DNA of 10,114 nt. Origin: an uncultured Oscillospiraceae bacterium (GTDB lineage: Bacteria; Bacillota; Clostridia; Oscillospirales; Oscillospiraceae). The stretch's first letter is position 1. Each line of letters begins with the position of its first letter. The stretch lies in NCBI GenBank assembly GCA_900752305.1, contig CAADUV010000031.1, positions 1 through 10,114 on the forward strand. The letters are read 5' to 3'. Below are positions 1 to 4,920 of this stretch, piece after piece. A program made the position numbers and the translations under genes. The notes under the pieces are model-generated. The model did not search any database. It saw nothing but the letters and a program-made list of their open reading frames with translations, and had not been told where the DNA came from.

Positions 1-2
1 CT

Positions 3-107
3 TCCGAGCCGATGACCAACTGCCCCGACTTCGTGGACGACGCACAGCTGGATGAGCTGTCCATTGCCGTCACCCGGAAAGAAATCGAGGAAGAAACGGC
101 GGAATAA
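3..107 (+). CDS. 3' end of an unrecognised protein gene (partial)
   Basis: An open frame enters from the left edge and ends at TAA (105-107), leaving 34 codons. The visible C-terminus has a stretch reading PMTNCPDFVDDAQLDEL and closes with a charged, glutamate-rich tail (RKEIEEETAE). Codon choice (GAC, CTG, GCC, ATC) matches the genes downstream, and the frame is followed 24 bp later by a strong terminator, so it is very likely a real gene end. I do not recognise the family from this fragment and assign no function. No membrane segment or repeat is visible. The terminator separates it from gap, so it is probably not in the same transcription unit. Confidence 0.7.
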   Translation, partial: SEPMTNCPDFVDDAQLDELSIAVTRKEIEEETAE

Positions 108-130
108 TTCACAGCTTTTAAAAATATGTG

Positions 131-162
131 GAAGGCGCAGAGCATATGCTCTGCGCCTTTTC
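131..162 (+). terminator. Rho-independent terminator of the upstream gene
   Basis: A perfect 12-bp stem (132-143 with 148-159, GGCGCAGAGC core) with an ATAT loop is followed by TTTTCT. It lies 24 bp after the stop codon of the upstream partial gene and would end that transcript. The downstream T-run favours plus-strand use; a minus-strand T-run is absent. Confidence 0.9.
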
Positions 163-180
163 TAGCTCACAGCTATTCCA

Positions 181-209
181 TTGCCATCTTCTTCATATTG
201 TGTTATACT
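181..209 (+). promoter_or_regulatory. Strong housekeeping-sigma promoter with extended -10
   Basis: TTGCCA (181-186) and TATACT (204-209) are separated by exactly 17 bp, and a TG dinucleotide at 201-202 gives an extended -10. Transcription would start near 215-217. No gene with a ribosome binding site lies between this promoter and the terminator at 303-338, so its immediate product appears to be a short RNA or an attenuated leader ahead of gap. Confidence 0.65.
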
Positions 210-214
210 CTACT

Positions 215-338
215 ATAGCGTTAGGCCGCTCCTGCTTCTATGGCTTCGTCAAGGGTAGCGTATTCCACCCCGATGAAATCTATACAGCATCCTACCCTTT
301 CCGCTATCCTAGCAGTGGTTTGCTAGGATAGCTTTTTT
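215..338 (+). ncRNA. Candidate structured small RNA or attenuator leader, family unknown
   Basis: A transcript from the promoter at 181-209 to the terminator at 303-338 would be about 124 nt. Seen directly: AAGGGTAG (251-258) is complementary to CTACCCTT (292-299); AGGCC (223-227) can pair with GGCTT (242-246, one G-U); ATAGCG at the predicted 5' end (215-220) is complementary to CGCTAT (302-307). These would make a three-way junction. Both 215-220 and 253-260 (GGGTAGCG, one G-U) can pair with 302-309, which is the 5' arm of the terminator. So two folds exclude each other, as in transcription attenuators. It does not match any riboswitch or sRNA consensus I can recall (purine, TPP, SAM, ykkC, 6S, SRP). 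The only plus-strand reading frame, a 28-codon ATG frame from 240, has no ribosome binding site and ends inside the terminator. The RNA could be a free sRNA, or a leader regulating read-through into gap. Confidence 0.5.
303..338 (+). terminator. Strong Rho-independent terminator before the gap promoter
   Basis: A perfect 12-bp stem (GCTATCCTAGCA, 303-314, with 321-332) and a 6-nt loop GTGGTT are followed by six T (333-338). It ends the short transcript from the promoter at 181-209. Its 5' arm can alternatively pair with two upstream segments (215-220 or 253-260), so termination may be conditional. Confidence 0.88.
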
Positions 339-343
339 ACACC

Positions 344-367
344 ATTTTCCCCACACCTGTGGAAAAT
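344..367 (+). promoter_or_regulatory. Dyad overlapping the gap -35 region, possible operator
   Basis: ATTTTCC (344-350) and GGAAAAT (361-367) form a 7-bp inverted repeat with a 10-bp spacer. A second, one-base-offset dyad CCACA-CC-TGTGG (351-362) lies inside it. The element covers the proposed -35 hexamer of the gap promoter, where a repressor would block polymerase. The sequence does not resemble a Rex (TTGTTAA-type) or a catabolite-response (cre) site, so the binding protein is unknown. Confidence 0.4.
358..366 (-). promoter_or_regulatory. DnaA-box-like 9-mer TTTTCCACA
   Basis: On the minus strand this reads TTTTCCACA, which fits the relaxed DnaA-box consensus TTWTNCACA and differs from TTATCCACA at one base. 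It sits in the gap promoter within a few kb of recF/gyrB, where dnaA and oriC are expected nearby. No second clear box is clustered with it (345-355 is only loosely similar), so it is not an origin; a regulatory or titration site is conceivable, as is chance. Confidence 0.3.
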
Positions 368-388
368 TCTCTGGAAAAACAGTATAAT
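360..388 (+). promoter_or_regulatory. Probable gap promoter
   Basis: A consensus -10 TATAAT (383-388) lies 17 bp downstream of a weak -35 TGGAAA (360-365, 4 of 6 matches to TTGACA). The start would be near 395, giving a leader of about 70 nt before gap. In that leader (395-451) I see no hairpin or known riboswitch. The -35 lies within the dyad at 344-367. Confidence 0.65.
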
Positions 389-467
389 GAAAGGGGCAAA
401 AGCCGGACATACTACCTCTGATACGAATATTTGACCGATTTTCAACGATTCAGGAGGTTTTACAACT

Positions 468-1478
468 ATGTCCGTGCGCATCGCAATCAACGGCTTCGGC
501 CGCATCGGCCGCCTGGCCTTCCGCCAGATGTTTGGCACTGAGCTGTTCGACATCGTGGCCATCAACGACCTGACTTCCCCCAAAATGCTGGCTCACCTGC
601 TCAAATACGACTCCACCCAGGGCACCTATCACCTGGCGGACAAGGTGACCCACAACGACAACGCCATCCTCATCGCGGGACACACCATCCCCATCTACGC
701 CGAATCCGATGCCTGCAAGCTCCCCTGGGGGGAACTGGGGGTGGATGTGGTGCTGGAATGCACCGGCTTCTACCCCAGCCGGGAGAAGGCTTCCTCCCAC
801 CTGAAGGCGGGGGCGAAAAAGGTGGTCATCTCCGCTCCGGCGGGGGATGACATTCCCACCATCGTCTACAACGTCAACCACAAGATCTTGCGCCCCAGCG
901 ACCGCATCGTCTCCGCCGCCTCCTGCACCACCAACTGCCTGGCGCCCATGGCGAAGGCCCTCAACGACTGCCACCCCATCATCTCCGGCCTCATGTGTAC
1001 CATCCACGGTTACACCGGCGACCAGATGACCTTGGACGGCCCCCAGCGCAAGGGCGACCTGCGCCGTTCCCGTGCCGCCGCCGTGAACATCGTCCCCAAC
1101 TCCACCGGCGCCGCCAAAGCCATCGGTCTGGTCATCCCGGAGCTGAAGGGGAAGCTCATCGGCGCTGCCCAGCGGGTGCCCACCCCCACCGGCTCCACCA
1201 CCCTGCTCCATGCGGTCATCGAAGGCCAGACCAGCGTAGACGAGCTGAACACCGCTATCAAATCTCAGACCAACGAATCCTTTGGTTACAACACCGACGA
1301 GATCGTATCCTCCGACATTGTGGGGATGCGTTACGGTTCCCTCTTTGACGCCACCCAGACCATGGTCATGAACCTGGAGCATAATATGGCTCATGTCCAG
1401 GTGGTCTCCTGGTACGACAACGAAAACAGCTACACCTCCCAGATGGTGCGCACCATCGCGTATCTGGCTCAGCTGTGA
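468..1478 (+). CDS. gap: Glyceraldehyde-3-phosphate dehydrogenase (phosphorylating, type I)
   Basis: Cytosolic glycolytic enzyme that converts glyceraldehyde-3-phosphate, phosphate and NAD+ to 1,3-bisphosphoglycerate and NADH, normally as a homotetramer. The 336 residues match the family length. Seen: the Rossmann motif NGFGRIGR (8-15), Asp34 in AINDL (the acidic residue that favours NAD over NADP), the catalytic motif ASCTTNC with nucleophile Cys153, its partner His180 in IHGYT, phosphate-site Thr183 and Arg236, and WYDNE (315-319) near the nicotinamide. The sequence style is that of the glycolytic GapA type rather than the NADP-using gluconeogenic GapB. The start ATG is set by AGGAGG (452-457) ten bases upstream. 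It is followed 42 bp later by pyk with no terminator, so the two are probably co-transcribed from the promoter at 360-388. Confidence 0.97.
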   Translation: MSVRIAINGFGRIGRLAFRQMFGTELFDIVAINDLTSPKMLAHLLKYDSTQGTYHLADKVTHNDNAILIAGHTIPIYAESDACKLPWGELGVDVVLECTGFYPSREKASSHLKAGAKKVVISAPAGDDIPTIVYNVNHKILRPSDRIVSAASCTTNCLAPMAKALNDCHPIISGLMCTIHGYTGDQMTLDGPQRKGDLRRSRAAAVNIVPNSTGAAKAIGLVIPELKGKLIGAAQRVPTPTGSTTLLHAVIEGQTSVDELNTAIKSQTNESFGYNTDEIVSSDIVGMRYGSLFDATQTMVMNLEHNMAHVQVVSWYDNENSYTSQMVRTIAYLAQL

Positions 1479-1520
1479 CCGAACAGCCGCCATGGGAGGG
1501 TTGAGAAAGGGGTAATTGCC

Positions 1521-2933
1521 ATGAAAAAGACCAAGATCATTTGCACGATGGGTCCCGCCTGCACCGACCATGACACGCTGACCAAGATGGTGGAAGCGGG
1601 GATGAACGTGGCGCGGTTCAACTTCTCCCACGGCAGTCACGAGGAGCATCAGCGAAATATCGAATTAGTGAAGCAAGTACGCGAGGAATTGAATCAGCCC
1701 ATCGCCCTCATGCTGGACACCAAAGGGCCGGAGTTCCGCATCGGCACCTTTGGGGAAAAGCAGGTGGAGCTGGTGGCTGGTGAGATCTTCACCCTAACCG
1801 CTGAACCGGTGGTGGGGGACTTTCATCAGGTGTCCGTCTCTTGCCCCGCCATGTTCCAGCGCCTGGCGGTAGGCGACCCCATCCTCATCAACGATGGCCT
1901 GGTGACCATCCAGGTCACGGAGCGGGATGATACCCACGCCGTCTGCAAGGTGGTCATCGGCGGGGTCATCAGCAACAACAAGAGCATGAGCTTTCCCAAC
2001 AAGATTTTGCACACGGAATACCTCAGCCAGCAGGACAAGGACGACCTGCTGTTCGGCATCCACATGGATGTGGATTACGTGGCGGCGTCCTTTGTCTCCA
2101 CTGCGCAAGATATGCAGGATTTACGGACATTTCTGGATGAGAACGGCGGGCAGGAGATCGACATCATCGCCAAGATTGAAAACCGCTCCGGTGTGGACAA
2201 CGCCGACGCCATTTTGGACTACTGCGACGGTATCATGGTGGCCCGTGGGGACTTGGGTGTGGAGATTCCTTATGAAGAGCTGCCCCCCATCCAAAAGCAG
2301 CTCATCCAGCTCTGCCTGAAGCGGGGCAAGTTTGTGGTCACCGCCACGGAAATGCTGGAGTCCATGACCACCAAACCCCGTCCCACCCGTGCTGAAATTT
2401 CCGACGTGGCCAACGCTGTCTACGACGGCTCCAGCGCCATCATGCTCTCCGGCGAGACCGCTGCGGGGCAGTACCCGGTGGAGGCGGTTCAGGCTATGAG
2501 CCGCATCGCCATCCGGACGGAAGAGGATATTTCCTACGAAAAACGGTTCCGCAACACCGATTTCCGCTTGTATCACTACAACGACGCCATGAGCCACGGT
2601 GCCTGTGCCCTGGCCATCGACACCAAGGTCAGCGCCATTGTGGTCTGCACTTTGAGCGGGGATACGGCGCGGCAGGTGTCCCGATTCCGCTGTCCTAAGC
2701 CTATCATCGGCATGACCACAAAACGGAAGGTTTGGAACCAGCTGTCCCTGGCCTGGAACGTACAGCCGGCCATGAGTGAGCAGTTCCCCACGGTGGATGT
2801 CCTGCTCTATCATGCCCGGAAGGCGGCAAAGGAATCCGGCCTGGTGAAGGCGGGAGATCGGATCATCATCACTGCCGGCATCACCAACGGCACGTCGGGC
2901 AACACTGACCTCATCAAGATGGAAGAAATCTAA
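1521..2933 (+). CDS. pyk: Pyruvate kinase
   Basis: Transfers the phosphate of phosphoenolpyruvate to ADP, giving pyruvate and ATP, the last step of glycolysis. The 470 residues give the basic A/B/C-domain enzyme; the C-terminal PEP-utilising extension found in Bacillus-type enzymes is absent. Seen: ARFNFSHG (31-38) with the substrate-site Arg32, Asn34 and Ser36; DTKGPE (66-71), whose Glu71 is the residue type linked to K+ dependence (Lys in K+-independent enzymes); the B domain at about 72-168; catalytic Lys218 in AKIEN; metal ligands Glu220 and Asp244 (ARGDLG); and TATEML with Thr276, where many homologues have Gln instead of Glu277. The C domain covers about 350-470 and would carry any allosteric site. 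The ribosome binding site AAAGGGG (1506-1512) lies 8 bases before ATG. It is probably second in an operon with gap. Confidence 0.97.
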   Translation: MKKTKIICTMGPACTDHDTLTKMVEAGMNVARFNFSHGSHEEHQRNIELVKQVREELNQPIALMLDTKGPEFRIGTFGEKQVELVAGEIFTLTAEPVVGDFHQVSVSCPAMFQRLAVGDPILINDGLVTIQVTERDDTHAVCKVVIGGVISNNKSMSFPNKILHTEYLSQQDKDDLLFGIHMDVDYVAASFVSTAQDMQDLRTFLDENGGQEIDIIAKIENRSGVDNADAILDYCDGIMVARGDLGVEIPYEELPPIQKQLIQLCLKRGKFVVTATEMLESMTTKPRPTRAEISDVANAVYDGSSAIMLSGETAAGQYPVEAVQAMSRIAIRTEEDISYEKRFRNTDFRLYHYNDAMSHGACALAIDTKVSAIVVCTLSGDTARQVSRFRCPKPIIGMTTKRKVWNQLSLAWNVQPAMSEQFPTVDVLLYHARKAAKESGLVKAGDRIIITAGITNGTSGNTDLIKMEEI

Positions 2934-2950
2934 GTTTTTTGACCAGAAAC

Positions 2951-2987
2951 AAAGGACCCCTTCCAGCCCATCGGAAGGGGTCCTTTT
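2951..2987 (+). terminator. Terminator after pyk, possibly leaky
   Basis: A perfect 14-bp stem (2951-2964 with 2973-2986, core GGACCCCTTCC) with an 8-nt loop is followed by only four T (2984-2987, three of them in the stem) before AAC. The next gene starts 28 bp later, which leaves no room for a promoter between, so partial read-through is plausible. Confidence 0.85.
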
Positions 2988-3014
2988 AACAGAAGAGAAG
3001 GAGCGATACATACC

Positions 3015-4337
3015 ATGAAAATTCCCACCATGAAACCGGATGTCCTGCGGCAGTACCAGGAAAAACTGACCACCCCAGAGGAGGCCGTCCAGCTGGTGAA
3101 GAGCGGCGACCGGATCTATTATGGCGTCAACATCTCCACCCCCTACGGCATTGACAACCTGCTGGCCAAACGGGAGCCAGAGCTGGAGGACGTGACCGTA
3201 GGCGGCGCCAGCTGCTTCCTGCCCAACGGTCTGCTGAACCCTGACAGCAAGGCGTTCCACCCCAACACGTTCTTCTTTGGCACTTCCGAACGTGCCGCCC
3301 AAAAGCTCAAATACGTGGAGCACACCAGCGCCCACCTGAGCGAGACAGACAACTGGGTGTACAACATTCTGCGCCCCAACGTGGCCTTTCTGCCGGTTTC
3401 TGCTCCTGATGAAAACGGCGCTATGTCCATGGGCCCCGCCGGTCTGGTGTGCGGACCCTACTTGCTGGACTGCTGCAAGACCATCGTACTGGTGGTGAAC
3501 AAGAACATCCCCTATATGCGCTCCGATTTCATGGCGCACATCTCCGACGCCACCTGCATCGTGGAGATGGACGAACCGCTGGTCTCCATCCCCAACCTGG
3601 AACCTTCTCCGGCACTGGAGGCCATCTCCACCTTTATCGCCGACCAGACCTGTGACGGTGCCTGCATCCAAATGGGTATCGGCGACCTGTCCACAGCGGT
3701 GGGCTTCGGTCTGCGGAACAAGAACGACCTGGGCATTCACAGCGAGATGATGGGCGACTCCATGATGGAGCTGGTGAAGCGGGGTAACGTGACCAACGCC
3801 CGAAAAGCCTATCTCCCCGGCGTCTCCAGCGCTGCCTTTTTGATGGGCACCAAGGATCTGTACGAGTGGGCGGACTGGAACGATCAGCTCTATTTCCTCC
3901 CCTCTACCATCTGCAACAACCCCTTGAACATCGCCAAAAATGACAACGTGCTGTCGGTGAATACGGCGTTGGAGATGGACCTGGTAGGCCAGGTGGTGGC
4001 CGACAATATCGTGGGCACCCAGTACAGCTCCATCGGCGGTCAGCTGGACTTTGTCCAGGGCGCGCAGCTGTCCAAGGGCGGCAAATCTTTTATTGCCCTC
4101 ACCTCCACTCACACCAAAAACGGCCAGCTTTACAGCAACATCGTCCCTCGTTTCCAGCCCGGCACCTTTGTCACCACCCCTCGCTCCTGCGTCCAGTACG
4201 TGGTCACGGAGTACGGCTGTGTGAACCTGAAACTGCTGACCATGCGGGAACGGGTGCTGGCCCTCATTGACCTGGCGCACCCCTCCTTCCGGGAACAGCT
4301 GCGGGATCAGGCTAAGGAGTTTGGGCTTCTCCCGTAA
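3015..4337 (+). CDS. Acetyl-CoA hydrolase/CoA-transferase family protein (4-hydroxybutyrate or butyryl-CoA:acetate type)
   Basis: Class I-type CoA-transferase of 440 residues, the usual length for 4-hydroxybutyrate CoA-transferase (AbfT/Cat2) and butyryl-CoA:acetate CoA-transferase (But). It would move CoA between an acyl-CoA and acetate through a glutamyl-CoA thioester in the cytosol. Seen: the N-terminal half with DRIYYG (32-37) and the GIHSEM motif (240-245), whose Glu244 is the expected catalytic glutamate; GGQLDFVQGA (341-350), the CoA-binding glycine-rich loop; SKGGKSF; and VTEYG (397-401) with the AHPSFR ending typical of the family. The C-terminal half (VTNARK, FLMGTK) reads more like AbfT than the classical But of Roseburia/Faecalibacterium, so the acyl substrate is uncertain; propionyl-CoA is also possible. 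The start is set by AAGGAG (2998-3003), 11 bases before ATG. No own promoter is visible after the pyk hairpin, suggesting expression by read-through from gap-pyk. Confidence 0.9.
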   Translation: MKIPTMKPDVLRQYQEKLTTPEEAVQLVKSGDRIYYGVNISTPYGIDNLLAKREPELEDVTVGGASCFLPNGLLNPDSKAFHPNTFFFGTSERAAQKLKYVEHTSAHLSETDNWVYNILRPNVAFLPVSAPDENGAMSMGPAGLVCGPYLLDCCKTIVLVVNKNIPYMRSDFMAHISDATCIVEMDEPLVSIPNLEPSPALEAISTFIADQTCDGACIQMGIGDLSTAVGFGLRNKNDLGIHSEMMGDSMMELVKRGNVTNARKAYLPGVSSAAFLMGTKDLYEWADWNDQLYFLPSTICNNPLNIAKNDNVLSVNTALEMDLVGQVVADNIVGTQYSSIGGQLDFVQGAQLSKGGKSFIALTSTHTKNGQLYSNIVPRFQPGTFVTTPRSCVQYVVTEYGCVNLKLLTMRERVLALIDLAHPSFREQLRDQAKEFGLLP

Positions 4338-4356
4338 TCGAAAAACTCGATTTTTT
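4336..4356 (+). terminator. Weak hairpin with T-run overlapping the CoA-transferase stop
   Basis: AATCGA (4336-4341) pairs with TCGATT (4347-4352) around a 5-nt loop, followed by TTTT. It begins inside the TAA stop codon (4335-4337). The AT-rich 6-bp stem is weak alone but could support the stronger terminator just downstream. Confidence 0.4.
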
Positions 4357-4361
4357 CAAAC

Positions 4362-4402
4362 AAAAAGGAACCCTTCTGACTCGTTCGGAAGGGTTCCTTT
4401 TT
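4362..4402. terminator. Bidirectional terminator between convergent genes
   Basis: A perfect 15-bp stem (4362-4376 with 4388-4402, core GGAACCCTTC) has A-runs on the left and T-runs on the right, so it works in both directions. On plus it ends the CoA-transferase transcript; on minus it ends rnhA, whose stop codon (4405-4407) is 2 bp away. The first loop bases can also pair (4377-4379 with 4385-4387), shortening the loop to 5 nt. Confidence 0.92.
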
Positions 4403-4404
4403 CA

Positions 4405-4842
4405 TTATTTCAGCTTTTGCCACTCCGCCACGGCCAGTTCATCGCAGCGGTTGTTGTAGGGGTTCTCCGCATGGCCTTTCACCCAGTGGAGACGCACGTC
4501 ATGTTGATCGCACAGATCCAGCAAAACCGCCCACAGGTCGGAATTTAAGGCAGGTTTTTTGTCCGCTTTCTTCCAACCCCGTTTCCGCCAGCCCACAGCC
4601 CAGCCTTTCTCCAAAGCATCGATGACATATTTGGAATCGGAGTACAGCTCCACGATGCAAGGCTGATTCAGGGCACGCAGTCCCTCAATGACGCCGGTCA
4701 GTTCCATTCGATTGTTAGTGGTGTTCTTTTCTCCGCCAGACAGCTCTTTTTTGTGACTTCCATACAGTAAAATCGCCGCCCAGCCTCCGGGGCCAGGGTT
4801 GCCGGAACAGGCGCCGTCGGTATACAAGGTTACAGTCTTCAT
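4405..4842 (-). CDS. rnhA: Ribonuclease HI
   Basis: Cleaves the RNA strand of RNA-DNA hybrids, removing R-loops and primer remnants. The 145 residues match the compact bacterial type with no N-terminal hybrid-binding domain. The full catalytic set is visible at near E. coli numbering: Asp9 in YTDGAC, Glu47 in NRMEL, Asp69 in YSDSKYV, His124 in VKGHAENP and Asp134 in NRCDELA. A lysine/arginine/tryptophan-rich handle at about 80-97 (GWRKRGWKKADKK) is the basic protrusion that grips the hybrid. The ATG at 4842-4840 is set by AAGGAGG (4854-4848) with a 5-base spacer. It lies 78 bp after gyrA in the same direction, past a terminator, with no obvious promoter of its own, so it may depend on read-through from the gyr operon. 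It converges with the CoA-transferase gene. Confidence 0.97.
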   Translation of the reverse strand: MKTVTLYTDGACSGNPGPGGWAAILLYGSHKKELSGGEKNTTNNRMELTGVIEGLRALNQPCIVELYSDSKYVIDALEKGWAVGWRKRGWKKADKKPALNSDLWAVLLDLCDQHDVRLHWVKGHAENPYNNRCDELAVAEWQKLK

Positions 4843-4866
4843 CCTCTCCTCCTTCCACAGTCAGAC

Positions 4867-4900
4867 AGAAAACGGGCGGAAATGATTCCCTCCGCCCGTT
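4867..4900 (-). terminator. Terminator after gyrA
   Basis: Read on the minus strand, AACGGGCGGA (4900-4891) pairs with TCCGCCCGTT (4880-4871) around a 10-nt loop and runs into TTCT. It sits between the gyrA stop (4923-4921) and rnhA. The U-tract is short, which would allow some read-through into rnhA. Confidence 0.8.
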
Positions 4901-4920
4901 GTTCTGAAATACACGGTTTT

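Noticed and set aside
222..272. Minus-strand peptide fragment reading GVEYATLDEAIEAGAA
   Set aside because: The codons look protein-like, but there is no ATG, no ribosome binding site, and an in-frame stop lies shortly upstream within the terminator; at most a gene relic.
240..326. 28-codon ATG frame within the candidate RNA, with a hydrophobic end
   Set aside because: No ribosome binding site precedes the ATG and the stop lies inside the terminator stem; a type I toxin was considered but nothing else supports it.
128..331. Plus-strand 67-codon open frame across the intergenic region
   Set aside because: It starts inside the first terminator, ends inside the second, has no ribosome binding site and no protein-like codon usage.
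450..1649. Minus-strand open frame of 399 codons opposite gap
   Set aside because: It covers the gap promoter-proximal region, gap and the start of pyk, and is Gly/Val/His/Asp-rich; a shadow of the real frames.
2345..2354. Glu277 instead of the common Gln after the catalytic Thr of pyruvate kinase
   Set aside because: This position varies among functional family members, and every catalytic residue is present, so it is not evidence of a changed function.
2939..2967. TTGACC as a -35 for a CoA-transferase promoter
   Set aside because: No -10-like hexamer lies 16-18 bp downstream; that position falls in the GC-rich terminator stem.
2121..4280. Minus-strand open frame of 719 codons opposite pyk and the CoA-transferase gene
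   Set aside because: It spans two real genes and their terminator, with composition typical of an antisense shadow and no ribosome binding site or recognisable domain.
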